Notes under the pieces: model-generated
The model's input: the letters and a program-made list of their open reading frames with translations, nothing else
Told to the model about the DNA's origin: nothing
Databases searched by the model: none
From: Lingula anatina
Lineage: Eukaryota; Brachiopoda; Lingulata; Lingulida; Lingulidae
Assembly (NCBI RefSeq): GCF_001039355.2
Contig: NW_019775536.1
Location: forward strand, 920,322-984,321
Direction of reading: 5' to 3'
DNA: 64,000 bases
Shown: piece after piece, positions 62,600 to 64,000 of the stretch
Numbering within the stretch: position 1 is the first letter of the stretch
Layout: every line of letters starts with the position of its first letter
Made by a program: the position numbers and the translations under genes

Positions 62600-64000
62600 T
62601 ATTCTTTATATTGCATAATGGCATATATATATATTGGTTGATGATGATGATATGTTACATTGAGATTGGCAATGAAATAACAGTAACTGTTCTTTTTCAG
62701 CAGAGAATTTGAGCAAAATTTACTGTTTTATACTTATACTTTCCACCATCAGTTACAATATGAACAGTGATAGGGTTCATATTATCTGGTTGTCTGGCCA
62801 CTGTACTAGCTAGTAGAAGCAGTTGGCAAGGCATGGTTTACCATTTGAAATGGGACATAATTTATTGGAGTATATGTAGTGTGGAAGTGAGATATTTGAG
62901 ATATGTGTGAGATATTTGTGAGATATATGTGAGATGAGTTGACAGTAGAGTACAGTTGTGAGTAGAAAGCATGAGTAGACCAGCACTCTCCAACCTCTGC
63001 ACAATAATGTTCAAGTTGATTAGTCAACCCACTTTGATACTTTCACCAGTAGTTGTTTATTATTTCAACCAAGAGAATGCCATGCTTTACCCTCAAATTT
63101 TCATTATTTTTTGTTGATGCCCATACTCCATTTTCATGTTTTTTGTTTCAGCTTGATTTTTCCACACTTTTAACTCCTTTTTATCTTAAATCATAAATAT
63201 GTTTGATAAGTCATTTGTTAAATTTTGTCAGCAGCTTAAATGTTAATGCTAGATATATTATACCCCAAAGTAAGATGTCCTAATAGTTATAATTGTATCC
63301 CAAGCTTGGCTAAACTAGGGCTAAAGCTAAGTAAGAGCCATAGAAATAATCCAGTCTCTTTTTGATCTCAGCTCCCAATGGAAACCAGGTCCCAGCCAAG
63401 ATTGTCCAGACTCCAGAGGGAGACTTCAGAGCGGAGTATTCCTCTCCATACACAGGTAAGTGGAGAATTATGTTGTGATAACAGTTTTTGACTTAAAATG
63501 TAAAGTGAAGATCAATAAGGGGTGATCCATTTTTATTATTATTTTTACAAGCTACAAATAGTAGACTTTTTCTGACCCCTCCCCTCTTCAAGTTAAAAAT
63601 GATGACCTTTGACAGCAATTTGTATCATCATATTTGTGCAGAGGGCATTAACCCCTCCCCTAGAGTACAGTTTGTAGACTTCTGAAAATGATTATAAAAA
63701 TGTATGACCCTTCACAATGGCAGATAACCTATCAGTACAACTGTATTGTTATAGACAGTCTCCCTAATCTTCACCTTCTTGTAATAGTCACAGAAATGTT
63801 TTTTATTTATAATCATATCCATCATGATTTACATCAAACAAAGATAACATCAACTTTTTGCACCATTATCCAACTTTTTCTTCAATTTGATAATTTTATT
63901 ATGATATTTTATATGTTATATCATTTGTTTCAATTTGCAGGTCGTCACATAGTGGAGATATTCTTCTGTGGTCAACCCATCAAGGGCAGTCCATTCTATG
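2949..64000 (+). CDS. jbug: Jitterbug-type filamin, partial multi-exon gene (whole span)
   Basis: Filamins cross-link F-actin through N-terminal calponin-homology (CH) domains and a rod of Ig-like repeats that also binds membrane receptors and signalling proteins. The spliced exons read, in order: the second half of CH2 (MTYLSYF near its end), a third CH domain (SDWADGSVLC, then IDAAKRLGVEP), then about 20 filamin repeats with recurring VDxSxAGxG, GSPF, APSG and YDxSKV motifs. Human filamins have two CH domains; a third directly after CH2 is the hallmark of Jbug. Exon junctions were placed by AG/GT sites plus phase agreement: phase 2 after exon 1, mostly phase 0 to exon 7, then phase 1 throughout. 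CH1 and the first part of CH2 lie upstream and the C-terminus lies downstream of the window. The family call is firm; orthology to Drosophila jbug specifically is inference from domain order. Confidence 0.9.
3050..3385 (+). repeat. 38-bp minisatellite, copy 1
   Basis: Eight full units and one short unit of a 38-bp motif built on CAGTGTGTTAAATGTGTTAT, then diverging TGTGACAGTGT-like units to about 3530. It starts about 35 bp after the splice donor of the CH2 exon. Confidence 0.9.
4527..4592 (+). CDS. jbug: Filamin CH2 exon, duplicated copy
   Basis: Base-identical to the exon at 2949 with the same acceptor and GTAGGT donor. Including both would insert 22 in-frame residues into the middle of the CH2 fold, so only one copy can be used per transcript. 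Probably an assembly duplicate; a very recent real exon duplication is the alternative. Confidence 0.6.
4628..5000 (+). repeat. 38-bp minisatellite, copy 2
   Basis: Same array as at 3050 but with ten full units. The copy-number difference accounts for nearly all of the length difference between the two large duplicates. Confidence 0.9.
7124..7300 (+). mobile_element. tRNA-derived SINE
   Basis: A tRNA-like head carries a diverged A box (TGGCCTTGTGG at 7137) and B box (GGTTCACCC at 7190), followed by a conserved-looking body (CTTAACAGTACCTGCTG, then TTGGCACTTGGTACATAGG). This layout resembles SINEs I know from molluscs and other marine invertebrates. It is not a functional tRNA: cloverleaf pairing is degraded. 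Confidence 0.65.
7470..7712 (+). repeat. GACTGGTTGTGTTAGTG minisatellite
   Basis: Irregular tandem units of GGACTGGTTGTGTTAGTGTT with TGATGTTGTTGTGG variants, intronic, no coding signal. Confidence 0.85.
8335..8585 (+). mobile_element. MITE family B, copy 1
   Basis: Inverted-repeat element with ends GGGCTCGTTCTCAATGAAAC and TTTTATTGGGAATGAGCC, and inner arms TTGCTGAATGCAACCAGAT and GATTGCATTCAGCAAGA. It abuts MITE A copy 2 with almost no spacer, forming a composite. Confidence 0.7.
8588..8797 (-). mobile_element. MITE family A, copy 2 (inverted)
   Basis: Reverse orientation relative to the copies at 34123 and 39355: it begins GATCGACCTAACTCCCTGGG and ends with GGGATAGATTGATCTA near the far end. 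It directly follows MITE B. Confidence 0.7.
11084..11322 (+). mobile_element. MITE family B, copy 2
   Basis: Ends GGTGCGTTCACAATGAAGC and TATTGTGAATGTACCCC are inverted repeats; inner arms CACTGAATGCTACCAGATTA and GACTGCATTCAGCAAGAG match the copy at 8335. Confidence 0.7.
11867..12080 (+). CDS. jbug: Filamin exon 2: end of CH2 and start of CH3
   Basis: Acceptor TTTTCAG, donor GTAATA. It reads LENCRNAMDVAKKEFGIP, then RPEDLANPDLDDLSGMTYLS, the classic CH2 C-terminal half (compare the PEEIVDP...MTYLSQF pattern of filamins). It then enters DTNKLVGSQLVNNFQ, the first helix of a further CH domain. It ends on a codon boundary. Confidence 0.93.
12606..12705 (+). CDS. jbug: Filamin exon 3: CH3 N-terminal half
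   Basis: Acceptor TTTTCAG, donor GTAAGA. It reads SDWADGSVLCKIVTAAGGQ, matching the DWxDGxxLxxLV core of CH domains, then an Asp-rich loop GGDDDS. It ends one base into a codon (phase 1). The exon end and donor are repeated twice more downstream, to 12780. Confidence 0.93.
12687..12780 (+). repeat. 29-bp repeat spanning exon end and splice donor
   Basis: Three copies of GTGACACTGACACAGAAAG followed by GTAAGACCAT or GTAGGACCAT. Donors therefore occur at 12706, 12735 and 12764. The 29-bp period shifts the frame, so only the first donor keeps the CH3 reading frame. Confidence 0.93.
13048..13238 (+). CDS. jbug: Filamin exon 4: CH3 C-terminal half
   Basis: Acceptor ATTGCAG, donor GTAAGT. It reads IDAAKRLGVEPVLKAEEMTD, then VEHLGVMAYAARLSELKP. 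This is the CH pattern with the PEVxxxxVMxYxxxL motif, so a complete third CH domain exists. The final NNDEKVTIKTDLKL leads into Ig repeat 1. It ends on a codon boundary. Confidence 0.93.
13510..13665 (+). CDS. jbug: Filamin exon 5: Ig repeat 1, first part
   Basis: Acceptor TTTTAG, donor GTAAGT, phase 0 at both ends. It reads TKYKLEILSDDV, then VQGPSGKLPTEV and FTPSEIGQHS, the GPSG...P...FxPxExGxH signature of a filamin repeat. Confidence 0.92.
14029..14157 (+). CDS. jbug: Filamin exon 6: Ig repeat 1 end, repeat 2 start
   Basis: Acceptor TTTACAG, donor GTAATG, phase 0. It reads MLVTCKGENIKDCPLTFKVF, then NSITVPEIGHCKLGSP. The usual GSPF turn is replaced by DCPLTF. Confidence 0.88.
14492..14621 (+). 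CDS. jbug: Filamin exon 7: Ig repeat 2
   Basis: Acceptor GTTTCAG, donor GTGAGC. It reads IDSRKAGQVELKVEARAPSG, then HVAEFVPNEIG. It starts in phase 0 and ends in phase 1; all later introns are phase 1. Confidence 0.92.
14622..15912 (+). other. Intron, nothing recognised
   Basis: A 1.29-kb AT-rich intron. Open frames at 15186-15386 and elsewhere show no filamin motifs or splice-phase fit. Confidence 0.6.
15913..16050 (+). CDS. jbug: Filamin exon 8: Ig repeat 2/3 junction
   Basis: Acceptor CTTCCAG, donor GTGAGT, phase 1 to phase 1. It reads GDWQISVMYDGDHVSGSP, then VFDTSNVKIYGLEAGQVGEP, the D-type exon of the rod cassette (138 nt). Confidence 0.92.
16442..16666 (+). CDS. jbug: Filamin exon 9: rod cassette 1, A exon (long)
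   Basis: Acceptor ATTATAG, donor GTAGGC, phase 1. It encodes DAGTGTYRCEIYHNNKLVP, then HFTPEGAGLYKISCYFNENE. At 225 nt it is about 48 nt longer than other A exons, owing to an N-terminal ASNTFQTKVINVASCLP segment in place of the usual VDAS start. Confidence 0.92.
18340..18380 (+). CDS. jbug: Candidate alternative terminal exon (truncating isoform)
   Basis: After a good acceptor (TCTGCCAG) and in the phase left by exon 9 it reads GSPYILEVLKWSC then TAA at 18378-18380. The first nine codons closely match the true next exon at 20781 (GSPYTLEIV) in DNA and protein, so it looks like a partly duplicated B exon. An AATAAA lies at 18548-18553. Use of it would end the protein after the CH domains and roughly the first three repeats. 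A decayed, unused exon copy is the alternative. Confidence 0.5.
18548..18553 (+). promoter_or_regulatory. Possible polyadenylation signal for terminal exon
   Basis: AATAAA about 170 bp after the stop codon at 18378-18380, followed by A-rich sequence. In AT-rich introns this hexamer is common by chance. Confidence 0.3.
19641..19807 (-). mobile_element. MITE family C, copy 1
   Basis: A 167-bp element ending CCGCCCCTG, with the other terminus GGGGCGGAT, flanked by a 5-bp direct repeat ATGCT on both sides. Inner arms with GTCTTCTGG and GTCTTCCAA motifs match copies at 24763 and 58842. Confidence 0.8.
20781..20927 (+). CDS. jbug: Filamin exon 10: cassette 1, B exon
   Basis: Acceptor CACTGTAG, donor GTAGGT, phase 1, 147 nt. 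It reads GSPYTLEIVDTNAVMTTGDG, then FTVTTHAAGGGEPTVTIT: the standard strand pair of a filamin repeat with the GDGL-like turn. Confidence 0.93.
20928..24056 (+). other. 3.1-kb intron with one orphan exon-like block
   Basis: Mostly AT-rich. A GC-richer block at 22517-22662 ends in a good donor (see its entry). A poly-T tract lies near 23650-23662. No filamin motifs. Confidence 0.6.
22517..22662 (+). other. Orphan exon-like block ending in a strong donor
   Basis: A pyrimidine-rich C tract precedes a stretch that is open in two forward frames and ends CTTTCAG then GTAAGT. One frame has an ATG at 22517 and ends in phase 0; neither frame gives the phase-1 end needed by the exon at 24057. It could be a 5' untranslated exon of a short transcript, or chance. 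No recognisable domain. Confidence 0.25.
24057..24140 (+). CDS. jbug: Filamin exon 11: cassette 1, C exon
   Basis: Acceptor GTTCAG, donor GTAAGT, phase 1, 84 nt. It reads APSGKRISTKIVETG, then FQVEYTPTEIG, the APSG...YTPxEIG unit of a filamin repeat. Confidence 0.93.
   Translation, partial: RQVGREFRPKLWRLARMSSRWNTHPQK
24763..24932 (+). mobile_element. MITE family C, copy 2
   Basis: Same orientation as the copy at 58842: GGCGGATTGAGGCCGTCTTC at the left, GGATCCACCCCTG at the right. The left terminus is eroded; A-runs flank both ends, so the AAAAA target duplication is not diagnostic. Confidence 0.75.
25863..26034 (+). CDS. jbug: Candidate alternative first exon a
   Basis: ATG with A at -3, then MLRPMLFRRVKIMESDSEEA, an acidic stretch and WVADIFSTPYFSTN, ending in AATG then GTAAGT. 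The coding part is 172 nt (57 codons plus one base), exactly the phase the exon at 29353 needs. Spliced there it would make a filamin lacking all CH domains and starting at the end of cassette 1. No known domain in the 57 residues; an acceptor-free ORF beginning with ATG supports a first exon. A TATATAG at about 25511 is a weak promoter hint. Confidence 0.6.
27879..27894 (+). CDS. jbug: Candidate alternative first exon b (very short coding)
   Basis: GAGGAAATGG is a strong initiation context (purine at -3, G at +4). The frame reads MADVD plus one base and then donor GTAAGG, giving MADVDGEHDVEV on splicing to 29353. An in-frame TAA at 27834-27836 lies upstream. Much of 27550-27878 would be 5' untranslated sequence. 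Support is start context, phase and donor only. Confidence 0.45.
28290..28457 (-). repeat. Dispersed repeat family D, copy 1
   Basis: AGGCCCCTAGCCAGCAATTT start, a GGACCTTTTCC segment and a C-run end. Related sequence lies at 57806-57938 and 61902-62064 in the other orientation (CTAGGGGGGTTCAGGGG...GTCCACTTTT...GCTGGCTA). Confidence 0.55.
29110..29310 (+). repeat. GGTCTGTGGTACA minisatellite with assembly N
   Basis: About eight irregular units of AGGTCTGTGGTACAATA type, just upstream of the exon at 29353. The N at 29193 lies inside the array, which suggests an unresolved join. Confidence 0.85.
29353..29487 (+). CDS. jbug: Filamin exon 12: cassette 1, D exon
   Basis: Acceptor TTTTCAG, donor GTGAGT, phase 1, 135 nt. 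It reads EHDVEVVFYGKQVYSGQTQI, then NAGKVQVAGIQKHAVKGVP. The GSPF turn is replaced by SGQT. It is the entry point for first exons a and b. Confidence 0.92.
29875..30042 (+). CDS. jbug: Filamin exon 13: cassette 2, A exon
   Basis: Acceptor CTTCCAG, donor GTAAAT, phase 1, 168 nt. It reads IDASSAGSGNLEIIVNNG, then FNGESVPG, the canonical A-exon pattern. Confidence 0.93.
30298..30444 (+). CDS. jbug: Filamin exon 14: cassette 2, B exon
   Basis: Acceptor GTTCCAG, donor GTTTGT, phase 1, 147 nt. It reads GSPWVMEVIDASKVRTVGE, then ALNTTASGKGAFDVKVT. Confidence 0.93.
30823..31044 (+). CDS. jbug: Filamin exon 15: cassette 2, fused C and D exon
   Basis: Acceptor CCTACAG, donor GTATAG, phase 1, 222 nt, which equals 84 plus 138. 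It reads GPNGVIVPSKLIDN, YVPNEVGSHQLDILFGGQP, GSPFLAKAYDPSAIRV. The C/D intron has been lost, or never gained, here. Confidence 0.93.
31450..31617 (+). CDS. jbug: Filamin exon 16: cassette 3, A exon
   Basis: Acceptor GTTTCAG, donor GTAAGT, phase 1, 168 nt. It reads VDVTRAGEGQLEIMVNQGAVP, then FVPRTPADHEVDIKFNGD. The frame stays open for some 47 codons upstream of the acceptor, but that part is AT-rich and looks like chance. Confidence 0.93.
31872..32012 (+). CDS. jbug: Filamin exon 17: cassette 3, B exon
   Basis: Acceptor TTGCAG, donor GTAAGT, phase 1, 141 nt. It reads CPMISKVRDASHIALSGFHN, then FRIKGAQYHNDLKVFIT. The usual SPF turn is CPM, a diverged repeat. Confidence 0.9.
32666..32781 (+). 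repeat. (GT)n microsatellite
   Basis: A long GT run with interspersed CTGT units. The Cys-Val frame across it is an artefact. Confidence 0.98.
33519..33599 (+). CDS. jbug: Filamin exon 18: cassette 3, C exon
   Basis: Acceptor GTTCTAG, donor GTAAAG, phase 1, 81 nt. It reads SPSYKQVPVDIVKDGDN, then RIEYTLIEAG, the C-exon pattern with one codon missing. The intron before it (32013-33518) holds the GT tract and nothing else I recognise. Confidence 0.9.
33825..33965 (+). CDS. jbug: Filamin exon 19: cassette 3, D exon
   Basis: Acceptor GTGCAG, donor GTAGGT, phase 1, 141 nt. It reads KHQMAVEYSGVSVPGSPYEL, then DISAVEVTNMPSVVMKGKE. Confidence 0.93.
34123..34347 (+). mobile_element. MITE family A, copy 3
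   Basis: Terminal inverted repeats CCCATTCCCATAGATTT and AATCTCTGGGAATACACCC; inner arms TTAGATCGATCTATCCCTGT and AGGGAGTTAGGTCGATCTAA. About 225 bp, non-coding. Confidence 0.75.
36304..36311 (+). promoter_or_regulatory. Possible TATA box for first exon c
   Basis: TATAAATA about 375 bp before the ATG at 36682; a start near 36335 would give a roughly 345-nt leader without an intron. AT-rich context makes chance likely. Confidence 0.25.
36682..36946 (+). CDS. jbug: Candidate alternative first exon c
   Basis: ATG with A at -3. It encodes 88 residues: a Ser/Ala/Tyr-rich repeat start (MSAYSAGYSASQSASYSAG), a Gly run, then a polar Gln/Arg/Lys-rich stretch (STKQSYSRQEHFDQQ). It ends TACG then GTAAGT, phase 1, matching the exon at 44497 and giving GYVDTSRAG. 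GC and codon use are clearly coding-like against the AT-rich intron. The product would be a CH-less filamin starting at cassette 4 with a disordered N-terminus. Confidence 0.7.
37681..37727 (+). repeat. (TTTA)n microsatellite
   Basis: About eleven tetranucleotide units. Confidence 0.95.
38966..39014 (+). repeat. (TTTG)n microsatellite
   Basis: About eleven tetranucleotide units. Confidence 0.95.
39355..39580 (+). mobile_element. MITE family A, copy 4
   Basis: Very similar to the copy at 34123 (same length, same orientation, same GACCCCATTCCCATAGATTT left end), with AATCTCTGGGAATGCACCC at the right. Confidence 0.75.
41103..41193 (+). mobile_element. MITE family B, half copy
   Basis: Right-arm sequence only: CAGATTGCGTACAGCGAGAG, GTTGGATCGATCTATCTAGA and ATTAGGAACATGCCCC. 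The left arm is not visible upstream. Confidence 0.55.
42330..42575 (+). repeat. Dispersed repeat family E, copy 1
   Basis: It contains AATTGCTGTCAAAGGTCATC and GAGGGTCTGAAAAAGTCTAC, whose reverse-complement counterparts (GATGACCTTTGACAGCAATT, GTAGACTTTTTCTGACCCCT) occur at 63520-63720. Confidence 0.65.
43797..43802 (+). promoter_or_regulatory. Possible TATA box for first exon d
   Basis: TATAAA about 120 bp before the ATG at 43920; transcription from about 43828 would leave a leader of about 90 nt. Confidence 0.3.
43920..44670 (+). CDS. jbug: Candidate alternative first exon d, reading into exon 20
   Basis: ATG with A at -3 (MPERKISRDSQRSSNGGSGF), then 192 residues in all before the rod sequence: Ser/Arg-rich, then His/Lys-rich (KKQHKHKSPRHSGGKKH), with no fold I recognise and likely disordered. 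The frame runs without a stop through the internal acceptor of exon 20 (AG at 44495-44496) straight into VDTSRAGTGLTEV. One block is thus both a first exon (from 43920) and, via the embedded acceptor, an internal exon. A TTG seven codons before the long open frame's usual ATG is not needed. The product would lack CH domains. Confidence 0.75.
44497..44670 (+). CDS. jbug: Filamin exon 20: cassette 4, A exon
   Basis: Acceptor TATGTTTCAG, donor GTGAGT, phase 1, 174 nt. It reads VDTSRAGTGLTEVTVNSG, then EVGFTPSESQTHQAKVMYNGE. It joins exon 19 in phase for the long form. Confidence 0.92.
44671..48248 (+). other. 3.6-kb intron
   Basis: It holds a 79-bp direct duplication (44961-45112) and a poly-T run near 47393-47406. 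No other feature recognised. Confidence 0.6.
44961..45112 (+). repeat. 79-bp direct duplication
   Basis: AAAAAAGAATTCTGATTCTA through CAGGTAAAGTAG occurs at 44961 and again at 45040 with near identity. The ...CACTCAG then GTAAAG motif resembles a donor. Confidence 0.9.
48249..48395 (+). CDS. jbug: Filamin exon 21: cassette 4, B exon
   Basis: Acceptor GTTTATAG, donor GTAAAT, phase 1, 147 nt. It reads GSPYHVEVFDAEKITLHGES, then FTINARGAGPGHISVNII. Confidence 0.93.
48396..50896 (+). other. 2.5-kb intron, nothing recognised
   Basis: The open frames at 49422-49892 on both strands overlap and show no family motifs or splice-phase support. Confidence 0.6.
50897..50980 (+). CDS. jbug: Filamin exon 22: cassette 4, C exon
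   Basis: Acceptor CCTGCAG, donor GTGAGT, phase 1, 84 nt. It reads GPDGRDVPVHVVDSGDS, then YRVDWTASLVG. Confidence 0.93.
51165..51302 (+). CDS. jbug: Filamin exon 23: cassette 4, D exon
   Basis: Acceptor TTTTCAG, donor GTGAGT, phase 1, 138 nt. It reads DYQVNVLYSGTHIPGSPFL, then DPSKVQVSNVGPGRVGKP. Confidence 0.93.
51413..51625 (+). mobile_element. MITE family A, copy 5
   Basis: GATGCATTCCCATAGATTTT left end, inner ATCGATCTATCCCCGTGGGG and CCCCCAGGGAGTTAGGTCG arms, right end ATCTCTGAGAATGGGGTC. Confidence 0.75.
51884..51975 (+). repeat. (CA)n microsatellite
   Basis: A near-perfect CA run of about 90 bp, ending about 55 bp before the exon at 52031. Confidence 0.98.
52031..52207 (+). CDS. jbug: Filamin exon 24: cassette 5, A exon
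   Basis: Acceptor CTTGCAG, donor GTGAAG, phase 1, 177 nt. It reads IDASRAGAGNLEIIVSARNE, then NVSFTPQVSDTHVVSMKFNGD. Confidence 0.94.
52208..53409 (+). other. 1.2-kb intron ending in TGATGTCAC minisatellite
   Basis: AT-rich, with the short tandem array described separately near its 3' end; otherwise nothing recognised. Confidence 0.6.
53172..53340 (+). repeat. TGATGTCAC tandem array
   Basis: Eight TGATGTCAC motifs spaced about 15-40 bp apart within units like ATGATGTCACATTGTGTAC, about 70 bp upstream of exon 25. Confidence 0.9.
53410..53556 (+). CDS. jbug: Filamin exon 25: cassette 5, B exon
   Basis: Acceptor TAACCAG, donor GTAAGT, phase 1, 147 nt. It reads GSPFTCEITDPGRVIFMGDA, then FVTVDPGGAGTGDCRFDII. 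Confidence 0.94.
53871..53954 (+). CDS. jbug: Filamin exon 26: cassette 5, C exon
   Basis: Acceptor TTTACAG, donor GTAAGA, phase 1, 84 nt. It reads SPTDKCLPVTVKRIAENR, then AEFLPKEVG. Confidence 0.94.
54332..54469 (+). CDS. jbug: Filamin exon 27: cassette 5, D exon
   Basis: Acceptor TTTCCAG, donor GTAAGT, phase 1, 138 nt. It reads CHFISVSYADFEIPGSPF, then YDLRLIKVTQINTGVIGK. Confidence 0.94.
54951..55274 (+). CDS. jbug: Filamin exon 28: cassette 6, fused A and B exon
   Basis: Acceptor CTTTCAG, donor GTAAGT, phase 1, 324 nt, exactly 177 plus 147. It reads VDISQAGMGDLNALVKCGDG, FSGEAVPGSPFRCDVIDSA, then TKLAGFLAELDVTIT. The A/B junction VPGSPF is continuous with no intron. Confidence 0.94.
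55527..55610 (+). CDS. jbug: Filamin exon 29: cassette 6, C exon
   Basis: Acceptor TTTCCAG, donor GTGAGT, phase 1, 84 nt. It reads SPTKRNVPYHITGSHTAG, then VEFLPAEVG. Confidence 0.94.
55907..56050 (+). CDS. jbug: Filamin exon 30: cassette 6, D exon
   Basis: Acceptor CTTGCAG, donor GTAAGA, phase 1, 144 nt. It reads IYMIDIKYAGKPIAGNPF, then YDMSKVKILRDPTNEPNR. It has GNPF in place of GSPF. Confidence 0.94.
56262..56450 (+). CDS. jbug: Filamin exon 31: cassette 7, A exon
   Basis: Acceptor ATTTCAG, donor GTATGG, phase 1, 189 nt (longest standard A exon). It reads VDALEAGAGNLEIEVFSHQD, then FFTPPPRVYRYDVGVRFNEEE. Its last 70 nt plus the donor are tandemly repeated downstream. Confidence 0.93.
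56381..56770 (+). repeat. 77-bp repeat spanning exon end and splice donor
   Basis: The unit TTCTTCACCCCGCCTCCCAG...GAGGTAGAAG then GTATGGG recurs with donors at 56451, 56528 and 56605, followed by two more diverged copies to about 56770. The 77-bp period breaks frame, and the exon frame meets a stop in the second unit. Confidence 0.93.
57584..57727 (+). CDS. jbug: Filamin exon 32: cassette 7, B exon
   Basis: Acceptor ATTCCAG, donor GTGAGT, phase 1, 144 nt. It reads GSPFHCAIVDGSKCSVSGDG, then WFVVDPHGTDADCIVEIT. The intron before it (56451-57583) holds only the 77-bp repeat and AT-rich sequence. Confidence 0.94.
57806..57938 (+). repeat. Dispersed repeat family D, copy 2
   Basis: CTAGGGGGGTTCAGGGGGTT, TTTAATCTTGGTACA, AAAGGTCCACTTTT and AGCTGGCTACAGGCC segments match 61902-62064 and, inverted, 28290-28457. 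Confidence 0.65.
58090..58173 (+). CDS. jbug: Filamin exon 33: cassette 7, C exon
   Basis: Acceptor GTTTCAG, donor GTAGGC, phase 1, 84 nt. It reads APSGRVVPARVTGSPNTG, then IEFTPTEVG. Confidence 0.94.
58540..58677 (+). CDS. jbug: Filamin exon 34: cassette 7, D exon
   Basis: Acceptor CCTCTAG, donor GTAAAT, phase 1, 138 nt. It reads RHQTKIFYADTEVKGSPFF, then YDAGKVILEQVRNGLIDTP. Its last 19 nt and the donor are tandemly repeated downstream. Confidence 0.94.
58659..58841 (+). repeat. 42-bp repeat spanning exon end and splice donor
   Basis: CCAGTACATATGGAAG then GTAAATTGTCTATACTGTAA recurs with donors at 58678, 58720, 58762 and 58804. The next unit is split by MITE C at 58842 and resumes at 59010 as ATATTGAAGGTATAACTTG. 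The 42-bp period is a codon multiple but carries an in-frame TAA. Confidence 0.95.
58842..59009 (+). mobile_element. MITE family C, copy 3 (intact ends)
   Basis: 168 bp, termini CAGGGGCGGAT and ATCCGCCCCTG, flanked by the 5-bp direct repeat ATATT at 58837-58841 and 59010-59014. It is inserted into the last unit of the 42-bp repeat. Such termini recall hAT-like non-autonomous elements; the superfamily call is tentative. Confidence 0.9.
59274..59447 (+). CDS. jbug: Filamin exon 35: cassette 8, A exon
   Basis: Acceptor TTCCCAG, donor GTAAGT, phase 1, 174 nt. It reads VDASQAGEGSLEADVRSRNV, then DLSFVPRDMNTHVVNLFFNEE. Confidence 0.94.
59903..60049 (+). CDS. jbug: Filamin exon 36: cassette 8, B exon
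   Basis: Acceptor TCTCCAG, donor GTAAGT, phase 1, 147 nt. It reads NSPWMVDIIDASHVTASGDG, then WFEVDTHGPAEAPIGVKIT. Confidence 0.94.
60302..60532 (+). CDS. jbug: Filamin exon 37: cassette 8, fused C and D exon
   Basis: Acceptor CTTGTAG, donor GTGAGG, phase 1, 231 nt. It reads APSGATVPCRVTPKPGTV, YTPIEPGRHLVEIKYGTAS, GSPFACEAYDASRVRVTDTD. Like exon 15 it merges C and D, here with nine extra nt. Confidence 0.94.
60911..61087 (+). CDS. jbug: Filamin exon 38: cassette 9, A exon
   Basis: Acceptor TTTTAG, donor GTTAGT, phase 1, 177 nt. It reads VDSSLAGQGTIDAQVTAPSG, then FTYMPEEPGDHQVEVTFNYE. Confidence 0.94.
61088..62124 (+). other. 1.0-kb intron
   Basis: It holds a (TTA)n tract near 61250-61276, an (ATACA)n tail followed by TTTTATTTCATGTCGGG at about 61648 that resembles the 3' end of a retroposon, and family-D repeat copy 3 at 61902-62064. 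Confidence 0.6.
61902..62064 (+). repeat. Dispersed repeat family D, copy 3
   Basis: GCAAGCCTATAGCAAGGGGG, TTGATCTTGGTACACAT, AAAGGTCCACTTTTTGAG and TGCTGGCTATGAGCCTG match the copy at 57806. Confidence 0.65.
62125..62328 (+). CDS. jbug: Filamin exon 39: cassette 9, B exon with basic insert
   Basis: Acceptor ATTTCAG, donor GTGGAT (weak), phase 1, 204 nt, 57 nt longer than the standard B exon. It begins GCPFKVFTQEVVPRTEVD and ends YFMIQPQGTQYNLRDMTCIV. Between them lies a Met/Arg-rich insert (SSMRDMRDGGMRE, then TTTRRTS) in place of the usual DxSKVxxxGDGL strand. RRTS fits a basophilic kinase (PKA-type) consensus. If the weak donor is not used, translation stops two codons later (GG then TAG). 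Confidence 0.9.
62329..63371 (+). other. 1.0-kb intron
   Basis: It holds a poly-T tract (about 62568-62598) and a short GAGATATTTGT repeat near 62885-62935. No AATAAA close behind the read-through stop. Confidence 0.6.
63372..63455 (+). CDS. jbug: Filamin exon 40: cassette 9, C exon
   Basis: Acceptor ATCTCAG, donor GTAAGT, phase 1, 84 nt. It reads APNGNQVPAKIVQTPEGD, then AEYSSPYTG. Confidence 0.94.
63520..63720 (-). repeat. Dispersed repeat family E, copy 2
   Basis: Reverse-complement match to 42330-42575 over the GATGACCTTTGACAGCAATT and TAGACTTTTTCTGACCCCT segments. Confidence 0.65.
63941..64000 (+). CDS. jbug: Filamin exon 41: cassette 9, D exon (cut by window end)
   Basis: Acceptor TTTGCAG, phase 1. 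It reads GRHIVEIFFCGQPIKGSPF and is cut at the window edge; the remaining repeats and the C-terminus lie beyond it. Confidence 0.93.

Overview
This window is a piece of an animal nuclear genome, AT-rich and draft quality (N at 4124 and 29193). It has spliceosomal introns, microsatellites, MITE-like palindromes and a tRNA-derived SINE. I place it in a marine invertebrate, most likely a mollusc or other lophotrochozoan; this is inference from SINE layout and genome texture, not a proven assignment.

One plus-strand gene fills the window and runs off both ends: a filamin, the actin cross-linking rod protein. The first exons encode the rest of a filamin CH2 domain, followed directly by an extra, third calponin-homology domain. 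Three tandem CH domains mark the jitterbug (Jbug) branch of filamins. About 41 exons (about 6.06 kb coding, about 2,019 codons) follow with AG/GT junctions and matching phases. They encode about 20 filamin Ig repeats; the last is cut by the window edge. From exon 7 on every intron is phase 1, and the rod is a four-exon cassette (about 177, 147, 84, 138 nt, two Ig repeats) repeated nine times, sometimes with exons fused.

Layout: 1-2948 intron; 2949-5750 the CH2 exon inside a near-identical 1.6-kb direct duplication joined by one N, probably an unmerged haplotype; 5751-11866 a long intron with MITEs and a SINE; 11867-13238 rest of CH2 plus CH3; 13510-16666 first Ig repeats; 16667-29352 large introns with an alternative terminal exon (18340) and two alternative first exons (25863, 27879); 29353-33965 compact rod exons; 33966-44496 a 10.5-kb intron with two more alternative first exons (36682 and 43920); 44497-64000 the rest of the rod in the window.

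The gene therefore looks modular. One promoter upstream of the window would give the full actin-binding protein. An alternative terminal exon could give a short CH-only form. Four internal first exons, all ending in the phase the next rod exon needs, would give forms that keep the rod but lack all CH domains. Three exons carry tandem repeats that duplicate their own exon end and splice donor. I found no convincing gene on the minus strand and no other gene on the plus strand.
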